From positions 8,186,001-8,246,000 of the forward strand of contig CM060734.1 in assembly GCA_030704615.1 (NCBI GenBank): a stretch of DNA of 60,000 nucleotides, read 5' to 3'. The DNA is from Takakia lepidozioides (Eukaryota; Streptophyta; Takakiopsida; Takakiales; Takakiaceae). Every line of letters starts with the position of its first letter. Position 1 is the stretch's first letter. A model generated the notes under the pieces. The model was not told where the DNA came from, searched no databases, and saw nothing but the letters and a program-made list of their open reading frames with translations. Made by a program: the position numbers and the translations under genes. Below are positions 31,580-43,230 of this stretch, in pieces.

Positions 31580-32020
31580 ACGTCCCTCCCAACTCCCGAG
31601 CTGAAGAGGAACATTGAACGCCAACCTCGTCGCCAATTGTGGTTCTCCTTTGGCAGAACGCACCTCAATAGAGGCCCCCACATCACTTGTCGGGAGTCCC
31701 AGCTTCCGTGCCGTTGCCGGTGTCATGAAGGATTGCAACGTTCCTGTGTCCACCAACAACGACACGTTAGTTCCAGAGATTATCCCACTCACAAACATTA
31801 ACTGACTCCCTTTACGCAAGGCGCCAGTTTCCTGATACAACTCACAAGAGTAGTTGCCTACCTTGCAAGTCTTGGCGACCACCGCCTCCACCAAGCGGCT
31901 GATGGAAGCTTCGGACAACTCTGTGGTTGCCCGAGTCATTTTTTGTCCGCCATAAGGCGTCGCACTTGATTTTCGTTTCGGAGCACCGAGTGTTAGAAAT
32001 ATAGAAATATAGCATGTCAT
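31580..32020 (-). pseudogene. Aspartic protease domain of the gypsy remnant
   Basis: The frame contains [20 protein letters not shown], the retropepsin active-site D-T-G followed by a typical flap-leading region, then [17 protein letters not shown] and [14 protein letters not shown]. Its upstream part (TTELSEASISRLVEAVVAK) may be the end of gag or a linker. Confidence 0.85.
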
Positions 32021-32041
32021 GTGAATGTTGAGGCTTTGGCT

Positions 32042-32484
32042 CTAGTCAACAACGGGCCCGTCGCTCAGCAGCCATGTCCACAATGGATAGTTGAAGGGAG
32101 TTTCCCATACTCTGGCCCAAAAATGTGAAGAACCTCCCCCCCGTCCCCCAAGCCTCTCTTGTATATGCAGCTCAAGGACCCTACGGAGTGGCTTTCGCAC
32201 TCCAGAATACGAAATTCCAGGGCGCATGGACAGGTGTTTCCGAAGGAAGTCCACCACCTCCTCTGCATTTTGTAGTTTGGGTCCTCCAAAATCCAATTGC
32301 GCTCTTCGCAAGAACCTGCACATGTGAATATGACCATGGCACAACCATCTGTCATCCAATACAAAGGCAAATGTAGCTTGCTCATTCCAAATTCAACAAA
32401 TGAATTGCTGGTAGTGAAGAGGGTGGTAGTGAATGTGTCCCACTGACCTTTTGACCACGGCTCCTGCGCCATCGTGAGGTCCTT
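32042..32484 (-). pseudogene. Coding remnant, possibly a third methyltransferase-like fragment
   Basis: A minus-strand frame begins right at the LTR-like block and reads TMAQEPWSKGQWDTFTTTLF, then LPLYWMTDGCAMVIFTCAGS and CEERNWILEDP. A frame change near 32290 leads to LDFGGPKLQNAEEVVDFLRK. The DGCAMVIFTCAGS strand resembles DDAGCLVLFCKRG and DDRGYVVVLASRG, which follow motif IV in loci B and A. This is only a pattern resemblance over about 20 residues. Confidence 0.3.
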
Positions 32485-32852
32485 TGTCAAGTTAAATAAG
32501 CACAGTGTGAAAACAGCTAGAATAAAACTAGTTATTTGTATTTAACACTTGGATTTAGGTCAAGTGTTAAATCAGGTGTCAAGTTTAGTTTGACACCTGG
32601 TCCGTCTTATCTTCACGAGAGCGGCAGTCGTGCGGCTCATCTTTTTCGAGTTGAGCCTGCGCGACCGAGCTCCTGCATTCTTCAGATCTGAGTGTGCTTA
32701 TGATGGGAGTGTAGGTTGTTGTGGGGTGGAGTCCCTAGCTTGGGGTGCCCCTGGCTCGACTATTATCTTAAAGAGTGATGTTGAGGGATTGCATATTTCT
32801 TGTGTTGAGAGTGTGTGTCCTTTTCTAGTTTGGTTATCACTCGAGAGAGATG
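32485..32852 (+). repeat. LTR-like repeat, copy 2
   Basis: This is nearly identical to 13797-14164, in the same orientation, starting TGTCAAGTTAAATAAGCACA. It also abuts the end of a minus-strand coding remnant. A copy of the 249-residue gene lies downstream of both repeats, at +1.2 kb and +3.0 kb. Confidence 0.6.
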
Positions 32853-32899
32853 AGCTCTATCTAGTTTTCCAGTGCTAAGCTAGATATGATGTTTTTTGT

Positions 32900-34640
32900 T
32901 TTTTTAAGCACTATTATAATATAGATGGTCATGGTCTTGTACGCAGCTCAAGCAATGAGCATAGAACAGCTCTAGCTTGAGTTCGTCTCACATCTTCAGT
33001 CGCAATGGTGTGGTAGAAGAGAGAGTAATGGTGGTCTGCCCATATTTCTGTTGGCATTGGCGAGGTGTGCTTCCACTGTAAGGGCGTCGCCCGTCTGCGG
33101 AGGATATGTCGATGCAGCTGGTGGTGTGATGTCAAGGCCCCATAGAGCCCGCTGCGGTGAATGGGAGCAGCGAATGGGCAGCAGTGAATGGGAGTCCAGG
33201 TAGAGCCAGCGGCTGTGGCGGCAAGGGTCTGGTTGATGGTGGCGGCTCTTTGGTCGCTCGAGTATCTCTATACAGCAGGGGAACAGCCCGTTCAGGCTGT
33301 TGATATGCGGCTCGAACTGGATGACTTCAGCTGTGTGGTGGAAGCGAGTGGATCGAATGGAAGCTGGTCTGGATTGAGGTCCGCACGACAGGCCTGCACT
33401 TTGGGATAGGAGTCATATGCGAAGACAGAAAGCTGATAGAAAGTGGCGGGCATTTCATCTTCTTTACCGTGGAGGTCTACCTTAAAGAGGGACTTCACTC
33501 TCTGGACGCTGAATGTTGCGCTGAAGTGGGAGAGGGCAGCAGAAACACAGTCCCCCTTCGCACAATGTTTCGACCTCTTTGGCTTTGACCTTTTGACATG
33601 AGCAGTTCTCCGCCCTTACTTTTTCCTCGCTCTTTCCCTGTGTTCCTTCTCCTTTCGTCACCATACTACTGCCTCAATCAGAGGGTGGCGACCATACTGC
33701 CGTTTAAGTGTCCAGGAAACTGATGACATCAAGGAAGCTACCAGCTTGTTCCTGAAGACGAGGGGTCGAATGTCACTGTTCTGGCTGCCACAGGAGCATG
33801 TGACCTGCCCATAGGGACCTGGTGCCTGAACAAGTGAAGTGGCTGGAGGATGGAGCATGGCGTCAGGAAATGGAAAGAGAGCAGTGAAGGGGTTTCTACA
33901 TATAAGGCCCTGCAACTGGTTGTCAGCCCAGCATGCGCTAGCTAGGACCATGACCTGAAGCAGCTGCTAAGTCGCTGGGAGGTCCGTGAAGCTGAACTTG
34001 CCCAAATGCGGGAGGTTGTCATGGAGGGAGCTAAGACAGTCAGTGTACTGCAGCTGCCTTGGTGGGGAAAGTGAATGCGAGACTGGCAGCTCAACTGGGC
34101 ATTGGGATAGATTTTGCTTGGTGATGGGATCGTAATTCAGTAGCAGGCTGATTGGAGTTAAAGAGGTTTGGTCATGCCAGTGTCCGAGCAGCCAGTGAAT
34201 TTTGGGCCAGATTTTTGAAGGTATGTTGCATGGCAGTAGGCAGTGTTCCAGAGATTCTGAAACCCCAAGCGAGCAGCATAAGCAGAGCAGTGCACGGGTG
34301 AATTGAAGCCAACGCCCTACCTTTAGAATTCTATGTGCGATCTGCCAGAGAAAGACAGCCAGCTTTGCATCGTGTGTGACAGCTTTGCAGGATGTTTGAT
34401 TGAGGGCAACAGTGCATAGCGAGGCCAGTGATTTGAATGCCGCTGAAATCTGTCACGGAAATGACCTGATTAGGTCTGGCTGAGCATGTAACCCAAGTGT
34501 CGGGCAATGGAGGCAACGGCCCTGCTGGAGGATTCATATCCAAGATGCAGGGATGGTCTGGATGATGCTGGCATAACCTGCATTTCCTCTGGCTGTTCCT
34601 ACAATCTGGTTTATGTGCCCTGGCACTATAGTGTTGATGC
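32900..34640 (-). pseudogene. LINE C-terminal zinc-binding (zf-RVT) remnant
   Basis: On the minus strand around 34200-34390 a frame reads KLAVFLWQIAHRILKVGRWL, then CLCCSLGVSESLEHCLLPC and IWPKIHWLLGHW. This has the spacing of the zf-RVT domain at the C-terminus of plant LINE reverse transcriptases: K-x-x-x-FxWxxxH, C-x2-C, ES-x-x-H-x-x-x-x-C. Flanking frames (33658-33951 and others) are coding-like but broken and unidentified. No RT core is recognisable upstream. It is not obviously the missing end of the LINE at 8.5 kb. Confidence 0.6.
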
Positions 34641-35172
34641 TGACCATATATTCTTGATCTGTGCAATTTCATGGTGATCCCAGGCAGACCACCTCTCCGC
34701 ATATCCACGGTCAATCTTGTTGTGAAGAAGGAGGGGCAGGGGCAGGAAGCTAGTAGGTATAGGAGCTGACGATAGACTGAGCTGCTGTGTAGCAGCTATT
34801 CCCCGCTCAGTGTCCAGAGGGGATGCTGTGGCCTCCGAACTGCGCAAGTACTTGTCTCTGATCTCTGGGTGTCGTCAATGGTGTCTCCTTGCTGATTTTG
34901 ATCTCTATTAAAAGAGTGTATATCAAGTGCACAGGGGACTCGTCTCTCGAGGGTTCACTGGGAAGAATCGCTTCACGACCTCCATCGTCACCACGGTTTG
35001 TGGTAGAAGACGGTTGGGATTCCAAAGCATGGTGAGCTGTTGAACTCAAATGAAATGGAGGGGAACAGCAGGCACGTGGCCAGGGAACCTAGGATGCCAT
35101 ATAGAACTTAGGGAACCGGGAACCAGTTACCAGATATTTTGGGTGTAACTTTGAATTTTTAAACTTGAAAAC

Positions 35173-35176
<4 letters not shown>

Positions 35177-35208
<32 letters not shown>
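35177..35208 (+). repeat. Poly-A run
   Basis: About 32 A bases occur between two AT-rich flanks. This could be the tail of a retroposed insertion on the plus strand, or a simple homopolymer. No retroposed gene is recognised just before it. Confidence 0.85.
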
Positions 35209-35211
<3 letters not shown>

Positions 35212-35436
35212 CTTTTTAATCTAATTTGAATGATTTGGAGCCAAATTCATCATATCTTTGTCAAATGGACTCTGTTTGACCCAGTTTTTGGGGGGATAGC
35301 TGGTTTCTGTTTTGGGGACTCTGCTAAAAATCTATGGAATTTTTAGAGTGTGAGTGTGCCATGAAAGATCCACAATCCTGTCTCTAGAACCTGTGCTGGT
35401 CTATATGAGAGACAAATTGGTGGATGTACTCCTTGC

Positions 35437-36186
35437 ATGGCTGGGGGAAATGAGGACATAATTGAAGGGCAGGTCTCTTCTCTTAGTCTGTGCACACAAG
35501 GGGACAGGATTTATGTTCCCCAAGGAACTCAGACTGATTTGAGTGGAGAACAGTTGGACGAGTTGATTGCATACTGGGAGTCAGGCATTAGCAGTAGACA
35601 ACAGACTGCTGTAGTTGGCATTGAGGGCCTCAATATCGCCTTGGACAGTCAGAACTTTGTTGGAGCCAGCAGTTCGGCAGCTGTAGGTGAAATACCAAAG
35701 TGGGTGAAAGCTAGGCTTGGAACACAGCCAAAGACAGCCCCGGGGACCAAGGTGTTCAGTCACAAGGCCGTGGTGTACTGGAGCAGAGGAGCAGGAGCTA
35801 CACAAGTTTGTGCAATCAGACATGGTTGCAGCCGGATACGCTCTGCACAGGGCAACCACGAGCGGGGGTTCATCAGCAATGACATGTTTGTTGTGCGTGA
35901 AGGAGATGCAGTCATTCGCAATGAGGACACCCGCAACCGTCTCAAAGCTTTCGAGTTGAGAGACTATCAGACCCTACCTTTGTTTTCTTTAGTGTTCAGT
36001 GAGCGGGAGATAGGGGAGTATTGCTTTGTCTCTACCTGGCAGAAAGAGGAGGAGGGTTGGTTAGAGCGAGCTACTGTAGCTTGGGACAAGGTTAGTGGCA
36101 GGTTTCTGGACATAGATATACCTCCTGCACCTTACCATCACGCAGAGCGAGGCACTTTGAGAGAAGTCTGGAAGTTGATAGCATAG
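35437..36186 (+). CDS. Unknown 249-residue protein, full-length copy
   Basis: I do not recognise this family. One uninterrupted frame of 249 codons starts MAGGNEDIIEGQVSSLSLCT and ends YHHAERGTLREVWKLIA. Blocks include DRIYVPQGTQTDLSGEQLDE, VGEIPKWVKARLG, KVFSHKAVVYWSRGAGATQV, HGCSRIRSAQGNHERG and VREGDAVIRNEDTRNRLKAF. There is no signal peptide, membrane span or known motif. The copy at 14982 is almost identical through codon ~200 and then truncated. Third-position changes are few, so the duplication is recent. About 140 bp upstream is also shared. It may be carried by the LTR-like element found upstream of both copies. It could be a capsid-like or accessory protein, or a host gene captured by a repeat. 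Confidence 0.6.
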   Translation: MAGGNEDIIEGQVSSLSLCTQGDRIYVPQGTQTDLSGEQLDELIAYWESGISSRQQTAVVGIEGLNIALDSQNFVGASSSAAVGEIPKWVKARLGTQPKTAPGTKVFSHKAVVYWSRGAGATQVCAIRHGCSRIRSAQGNHERGFISNDMFVVREGDAVIRNEDTRNRLKAFELRDYQTLPLFSLVFSEREIGEYCFVSTWQKEEEGWLERATVAWDKVSGRFLDIDIPPAPYHHAERGTLREVWKLIA

Positions 36187-38600
36187 ATCAGGATTAGATC
36201 TTGCTTGGGCGGGCTTCTATTCTTCCCCTCCATCTCTGTACTATTTTCATTACCTTGTACTCGTAGTTGCCAAAGCCTCTCTTGGTGGAGGCCAGTCAGT
36301 CCGGGGTTTTGGGCTGGGATATTCTGCAGGATCAGCATTGCAGCTGGATTTTGGTGTGGGGGTGTTGATGTATTGTGCATTATATGTGTGGTGTGGTTTG
36401 GACAGCGATGTAGTTGTGTAGCGATATGTATGCGCACGACACCTTTGCCATGGCCACTGCCAAAAAAGCTCCAAATTATCTTGCACCCTCCTGTCATGTT
36501 AGGATACTTGCTGACAAAAAACCAAGGTTTACAGCTTTTGAATTGTGCAGCGCACCCGTCAAACCAGATCCAATGCTGCTTGGGTGCGAAGTTGATACGG
36601 CTTGGAAAGAGTGTTATGTACTAATTCATACCCTTGGAAAACTAGAAAGTTGACTCATATCATGATAAGGTTCCTCGAACAAGGATCCTTCCCTAGTCTC
36701 TACTTCCCATTACAACAGCTTGTTGTAAAGCTAAGAGGTAAACCGGAAATTTCTCGACCCTATGCCGGTCCAGTTTGTTTCAGACTATCTGGAGCAGCAG
36801 AGGGATGTGTTCTCTGTTGGGGTTCAACTCCCCACCGGATACACCAAGTCTTCTAGATACGTAAGGAATGCCTCACTCTTTATAGGGCCCACCCCCGAAA
36901 GGGGGTAGTAGCCGCAAGGCGAAGTGGCTCTTAGATACGCCGGCTCCGGCCGGAGTCTTCTCTCTCTGCCTCACTCTGTGGTTTGTGGGTGTCTGATTGG
37001 CACATGTACTGGCAGAAGAAGAGGGAATAGTGAAGTTCAAACTTCACCAACAACCTACACTCAATTCGACATTGAGTCTGGACTGCTATTCTCCACTTCT
37101 ATATTGCCCCCATAAAGAAGAGGAGAATAACAGTGAAGACACAATCGGAGGTGAGACCTAACAACTGATCACTTCACTTCGGTGCTTTAGCCAACAGGTC
37201 TGTCAAGTCACTGGGCAGGAGCGCCGGAAGATTCCACCCAACCCACTCAACACTGTTGAGCTACAAAAACAAGCTTCTCGTTATTCTCGCATGGGTTTGG
37301 AGCAAACCATGAAGGTAGGATGGTCGGCACTAAGTTTTCTCTTGAGTACCATTGGCTATGCCTGACCAGTGGGTTCCAGTCAAGAGTCCCATGTGGTACA
37401 AAGGGCAGATACCTACACTTTGATCTGTTGGTCATGATTCTGAGAGTAATTACCAATCAGGCACCCCACATGGAACCAGTTAGAGCTAGTAGAAAACAGA
37501 AGGTTGCTCTCCTCATCCATGGATAGGACAACTGTAGTTAGAAAAAGAGGTTACCAATGTGTTTATGGCTGCAGTATGTACAAAGCTTTGGTGGTGTAGC
37601 TTTACTTTGAGCACATCTGGGACTCACAATTTGATTAAGATAGCTGCATAAATGTGTTCAAGTAGCAGAGGATCAAGCAGGATTTATTAGCTATCCTCGG
37701 ACAGATTCCCAGAAAATCAGGATCTTCAGGTGCTAATTCTTTTTGCAATCCCTCTAGTTGTTTCAATGTGGTGAAAATTTCTTAAATTCAGTTACCTATG
37801 CACTGACTCATGGCAGGTGCTTACCTTTCTACACCCTGATTTGTCCCCTTCCCAACTGTCTGCCCCCATTAGAGGTTTCATAAAGCTTCCCTTTTCCTAG
37901 TGGTTGTTATCTTGCATGTGAGCTTAGCGACTAAGCAAGGCTGGAGATAGGGTAAGATGACAGTAGATGCTGCAGAGACTAATGACTGAGCAAATGAAGG
38001 TGAATAGTCAAACATGGCAAGGCCAAGGGTTAGGCCTTTAGATAGCAAGCAGCAAATACCAAGGGGTATTCTCAGAGCAGGGAATCCTCAGGGAGGATCT
38101 GATGTGAGTGTTTGGGGAGGGAGCCACACAGGCCTGTTCTTGATAAGTAAGACTAAGAGCATAGCATGCTATGGTACTCCTTGGCAAGTAGCAAGATGAG
38201 GATTCAACCATCACATCACCGCATTCACTAAAGGCATGAACAGAATCAAGACACAAGGAACAAACAAGGAATTTTGTGACAAGACCCCACCTCTCTGTTT
38301 TTCTTTCCTTGCCCTCTCTCCCTCTCTCGGGCTCTCTCCTTCTCTCTCCCTTTCTTTTGTGCTACTCACCAAAAACAAAAAAAACCAGAACTTGTAGATT
38401 GTGACCTTCATTGAGACCGTGATGTACATGTGATGGGTGTAATTTTTTGGATATCCCATTAATATTTCCACCTCCATGTGATTTACATAGCGTAGAGTCT
38501 TGGTGCCAATTTGCATCACTTGCTCCAGTTGCACATTGTTGTTTTTGTGGGAGTCGTTTGACACAGCCACCTAAGTCGTGGCAGTCATAACATCCATTTC
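36187..38600. other. Non-coding stretch
   Basis: The first ~250 bases look like a 3' flank of the preceding gene. Near 36815 a block starting TGTTGGGGTTCAACTCCCC, with a CACCCCCGAAAGGGGG hairpin near 36888, could be an LTR or an organelle-derived scrap, but neither can be supported. The remainder holds no frame or repeat I can identify. Confidence 0.4.
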
Positions 38601-38626
38601 AGGATCCATCATCATCATCGAGCGAG

Positions 38627-38645
38627 AGAGAGAGAGAGAGAGAGA
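38627..38645. repeat. GA microsatellite
   Basis: About nine GA units occur in a row. It is a simple repeat just downstream (minus sense) of the CACTA transposase remnant. Confidence 0.9.
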
Positions 38646-38765
38646 TGATTGCAAGACCATTGATTAATCATAGAAATAAGCTATAATATGCATGTACATG
38701 TACAATCAATCGAAGAGATGGGTATAGTTCGGTGCGAGAATTATTATGTAGCTTTGATTATGTGT

Positions 38766-39852
38766 CTAATCAACTTGAACATCATCATCCGGAGCTTCTT
38801 CATCCTCATCAAGCTGCAAGTCTTCTTGGTCATCGGAGTCATCGTCATAAATGGCCCGGCCCTCAAAAGGCACCTCCAAATCATCCTCCACCTCGTTGTC
38901 AATGGCCGTGTCTTCATCTCCTTGTCCAACATCCGTATCTTCTGGAGCTTCATCATATAGGGTCCGGGATGCATGCTCCAGGGCGTCATCATCCTCTTCT
39001 ACCCCCTCTACCCAACCTCCATCATCAGCATCATTATGACCAATCCGTCCCTCCACCGTAATTGCCTCACCCCGTGGAGATCCGAGATCATGATAGATAC
39101 GTCTTCCTCTTGGCTGAGCATGCACAACCACCTTCCAATTTCCCCCTCTTGTTTTGTCATCGGAAAAGAAAACTTGCTCCATGTCTGAAGGAAATGCAAG
39201 ACGCGCATGAAACCACAATCATCTCGCACTAGGCGGAGGGCCCCACAAGATGTGGCTGGAACCACCTTCCATTGAAGAGAAGAGGCCGGTACCTTGTATA
39301 CTGAAGTTGGAGTATGCTCTCAAGCTCTCCAATGTACTCAAGTTTTCTCATAGCAAGTCGTGTATCTCCCTTGCCCCACACGGAGTCTTGCCAATATGTG
39401 GTACACAAGCTAGAATCAAACGTTGTTTTGCGCTTCATGTCAAGAGCACGAATGCGGAAATGACGATCGTGATCCCAAACCGCCATGTATGAGGTCGCGA
39501 ATTGAGAGGGGCCCCTTGCAAGGTCTTGCACCATATCGGAAACCACCTCACCTTGAGAAACGGCGTCATAAACTGAAGTCTTGAGCCACTGTTGGAATGA
39601 ACTTAGAGGTTGCAATTCCACGGGCAAATCTTGTAAAGGAACATTCTGGCGGTTCGCTCCTCGTCGACGGTGTCTAGTAACCGGCATTGGATGGTTCCGC
39701 CTCCATGCAAGCGTCTCCTCCTCTCGTTGTTGAACAAGGTTATTGTATCTTGCTTCCCACTCATGTATGGATGAGGTGTTATTCAGTATGAAGTCATGCG
39801 CTTGCTCAATAACCAAGGTCGGCAATTTTACCCTCTTCAATTTTTTGGGCAA
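38766..39852 (-). pseudogene. CACTA transposase DUF4216-like domain and acidic tail
   Basis: Two frames adjoin near 39220. The first has TTYWQDSVWGKGDTRLAMRK, YIGELESILQLQYTRY and LLFNGRWFQP. The second has SDMEQVFFSDDKTRGGNWKV and HAQPRGRRIYHDL, then a long acidic tail ending DEDEEAPDDDVQVD. Both halves match the DUF4216 layout. Confidence 0.8.
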
Positions 39853-39986
39853 AACGATGTCTTTGGTTCATGCATCCTCCTCTTCTTTCCACATCCGAGG
39901 GGCTTTCTCATCCACCCTTGCCATGTATTCTATGCAATAGAACATAGCTTCTTGCAATGTATACCCCTCCGGGTGCGCCATTTGTC

Positions 39987-40385
39987 TTACAAATATTTCA
40001 AAGTCTTCATGTAACGCTCAAGGAAGTACATCCACCGAGAATGAATGGGGCCGGCAATCGAAGCCTCTTCCACTAAGTGCACTACCAAGTGCACTTGGAT
40101 GTCAAAGAAGGAGGGATGAAGGTTCATCTCCAACATACACATTACCTCCACCACCTCCTTCTTCATTCGTGGAAAATCCGCTTCCTCCAACTCTTTGGAG
40201 CAAATCCACCGGAAGAAGCCTCCCAATCTGTAGATTGTCTCGCAAACCTCGGGAGTCAATGTGCCACGTACTGCAATGGGCAAGATGTCTTGCAAAATAT
40301 TGTGGTAGTCATGAGACTTCAAACCATGGACCCCGTCTTCGTTGAACTTCATACGGAGGGATGACCCATAACCAGTTGGTAGCAC
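39987..40385 (-). pseudogene. CACTA transposase DUF4218-like domain
   Basis: LKSHDYHNILQDILPIAVRG, FFRWICSKELEEADFPRMKK, LEMNLHPSFFDIQVHLVVHL and SRWMYFLERYMKTLK all match the conserved signature of DUF4218 at the rear of plant TNP2 proteins. The frame is uninterrupted over about 130 codons. Confidence 0.88.
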
Positions 40386-42119
40386 CTATGGTGGCTATCA
40401 CATTCTTGTATTCCTCCTTTGTCTATTGCCAAGGTGCGCGCCTATACTTCCACCGTACAACACCCTTTGGGTCCACACCATTTTGTTCGGCCCATAGATG
40501 GCGCATGTGACCCTGCTCCTCAAGCTCCTTTCTAACACCAAGAGAATCTCATTTTGCAGCCACTCCTTTCTTTGCCGGCGTGCCATAAAGAACCTGAAAA
40601 AGGGATGAGCAGACATTTTCTCAATATGCATGGGATCTAGAAGATGGCGAATCTTCAGGTCCTACATATATCCCCACCCACAAATACTTACACAATTTTT
40701 TTGACGTGAAAGTGACAATGCAACGCATATCGAATGTGCAATATCACATGCATGCATAGGGATATTGATGGTGTTTTTGTGGAATACGTACCGCCCAATA
40801 TGGCAATTCGTAGAAGATTGAAAATCGCTTCATGCCGGGCACGTCCACTTCATTGACCGTGCCCGCATGGGCCTCCTTCCATCGGTCTTCCCAAAATTGC
40901 CCAGATGGTGTCACGGGGGGGTGGGGGGGGGACGTATCTCCTCTTTGCCATCAAACAAGTGTTTCTCTCTTCTTCTCCATCGATGGCTCATAGGAAGAAA
41001 CTTGCGGTAGTTGGGATACACCATCTTGCGAAGATGGCGGGAGCTATGTGCATCAAGATCATCGCCACAATGCAAGCGTGCATGGTACCCTTTGGTGCTT
41101 AGCCCCAAGTAAACAGTTAGTCCTGTACACATCCCGCCACATTAGCCAAGACAAGAAGTTCTCATGTGCATGGCCCATAGTGCCATCTACCCCACTATGG
41201 CGCACAAGATTGTCGCCTTGACAAGACTATCCGGCCTTAACAAGTAAATGTACGCGGGTTCTTCATGGGGAACATAATATACCTGGATAATCATGCATTG
41301 TCCAAAGCAATATGTCTCTCATCTAAAAAGATTGTCCGGCCATAGGGTCAAGTGAAGCATCCAATGCCAGGACCCCCCTCCATACCTCCTTAAGTTCATC
41401 AACTAAAGGTCGCAAGTACGTGTCCATGTTTGCCACTTGTTTTTTCCCTATGAGACATTCACATCATTGTTTCAATACTCCACCAATATGCAAATTACTA
41501 CATAATGAATTACACGTCTTACTCCATGATTATGTCACTCATCAATCTTGCATCCAAATTGCGCCAGAGATCATAAGATTAATGTAAAGTCCAAGGGAAT
41601 AATAAGCACGAAATGGGAACACTCACCTGGTACAATGGCAGCCAACATGATATGGCCTTTTTTTTATTGAAAGATACGGAGGGATGTTGTAATTCACCAA
41701 GGTCACCGGCCAAGTGGAATGACTACATGACTGGACAGAGTATGGGTTGACCCCATCCGAGGAGAAGCCGAGGCAGACATGTCGTGGGTCCTCCAAGAGA
41801 AAATGCCACATCTCTTCAATATGCCTCCATGCTTGTGAATCTTGTGGCCCGCCATCCCATTAGGACACATAATACAACACCCTTATGTCTTTCCCTTTAT
41901 ACCGCATCTCCCTCATTTGGGCGTGAATGGTCAAAACCGAACGTCGCTAGTATTACTCACTCCTTCCAAATCCACAATCAGATCTTGCATGAGTACTACT
42001 CTCTAAACCCTAAACTTTGTGGAATATACTTGACATGCATTGATAAGATTAAAGAAGAAAATTTCCATGCGAGGGGGAATGGCGCTTATACCTTGCATGG
42101 TACTTTTTTCCCTTTGACA

Positions 42120-42704
42120 TCATCCCGATATCGGTCTTCCTTGCACTTGGTGAGACGCGAATCCTCTCCCGTAGTATAGGGTTTTATCACATGGACATGC
42201 ATGAAAAATCTTATAGCCCATCCCCACGGAGTCCAACACTTCGCGCGCCTCTTTCCGCGACCGTGGCATCTTGGGTTTCAAGTATGGAGCAAGGATATAG
42301 TCCGTAATAGTTCGCATTATGGCAGACATCCCAACATTACTTATGCCAAATCGAACTTGAAGATTGAGCAATAGTAAGATTGTTGAAAGTCGACTCACTT
42401 TCACCTCTTCATACAAGGGAGTTCTCGCCTCCCTCTCCATGTCATTTGAGGGGCCCATTTCAGGATCAGCGATTGGCCTGGTTTCTTCTCCATGGGTTGC
42501 ATCAGCGCCTATATGATGCATTAAGAGATCATCCATAGCTTGCACATCCTCTTGGTTAATTCCATCCTCACTGCTACTATCAATGTCACTGTCATCGTCA
42601 TCATCGTTCGCGGGTACTTGATCAACGGTGGGGGCGGCGTCTCGCCCACAGCTCCCACCTAATGTACTTGGGTTGTTTTCGGATGGGGTCCCCCAAGAAA
42701 GCAC
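42120..42704 (-). pseudogene. CACTA transposase N-terminal exon
   Basis: A frame of ~195 codons has an acidic front (NDDDDDSDIDSSSEDGINQE) followed by LYEEVKVSRLSTILLLLNLQ, GISNVGMSAIMRTITDYILA and IFHACPCDKTLYYG. The HACPxDC/KxLY motif is the zinc-knuckle-like hallmark of TNP2 transposases. Confidence 0.85.
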
Positions 42705-42954
42705 CGGGAAGGGATGGACAATGTCCTGATACTAATAAATGAACATACGGGCATATATTATAATGTAAGCGAAATGCAAACAACAACCTTCAATGTGTGC
42801 ATGCATCAAATATGTCATTCAATAATTATATGTATGTGCGCAACGTCATGCATGCAAAGTTTCAAACCCAAACAAAATCATTTGCCCCCCTAAGGACGCG
42901 TTCACCCTATCAACCAATTTTTGTTTATTAATGTGAAAGAAAATCCTCTCATGT

Positions 42955-43230
42955 CATTGCACCCATCAATTCTTAGAGCTGTACACACTGAAATCATCCA
43001 AGAACACCTGCATGAAATCATCCAGATACTCATGAAAAGATTCACTTATCACTCTCTGAAAGGTTGCTGGTGCATTACAAAGTCCAAAAGGCATGACTTT
43101 GTATGCATAAGCACCCCAGTCTGTGATAAAAGCTGTCTTTCCCTAGTCTTCTTCTGCCACTTGCACTTGATTATAACCACCGAAGTCATCCATGAATGAG
43201 TACATCTCATGGCCTGCCACAGTGTCCAAT
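42955..43230 (-). pseudogene. Second Ty3/gypsy reverse transcriptase scrap
   Basis: The minus strand reads MYSFMDDFGGYNQVQVAEED, a TAG (43143-43145), GKTAFITDWGAYAYKVMPFG, LCNAPATFQRVISESF and DDFMQVFLDDFSVYS. The catalytic box appears as FLDD. The stop sits where plant gypsy elements usually have Gln. The fragment is fused at its 5' side to Pro-rich sequence of a different origin. Confidence 0.88.

Larger units (their letters stand above)
29925..32020 (-). mobile_element. Ty3/gypsy retrotransposon pol remnant
   Basis: The minus strand gives protease, reverse transcriptase, RNase H and integrase in Ty3/gypsy order. The frame changes several times. A deletion fuses the protease C-terminus to the middle of the RT, losing the usual RT N-terminus. 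The integrase is cut off near 29925, about 60 bp from the start of the locus A gene. No LTRs were found on either side, so this is a dead fragment. Confidence 0.92.
38766..42704 (-). mobile_element. CACTA/En-Spm transposon, degenerate TNP2-type transposase
   Basis: Minus-strand pieces in order reproduce a plant-type TNP2 transposase. They are: an N-terminal region with VSRLSTILLLLNLQVRFGIS and YKIFHACPCDKTLYYGRG (42120-42704); DPRHVCLGFSSDGVNPYSVQ with HSTWPVTLVNYN (41623-41811); ILLWTMHDYPG (about 41290-41330); LSTKGYHARLHCGDD with RKFLPMSHRWRR (40911-41132); a DUF4218-like part (39987-40385); and a DUF4216-like part (38766-39852). It is broken by stops and frameshifts, including a TAG at 41323-41325. 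No CACTA terminal repeats were found, so the ends are unknown. Confidence 0.9.

Noticed and set aside
36480-37260. Organelle-derived insert, tmRNA-like end or solo LTR
   Set aside because: GGGGTTCAACTCCCC and a CCCCCGAAAGGGGG hairpin are suggestive, but no gene, no second copy and no target duplication could be found.
38360-38590. Minus-strand frame near 38.2-38.6 kb as a gene
   Set aside because: Mostly low-complexity RERERE sequence with no support.
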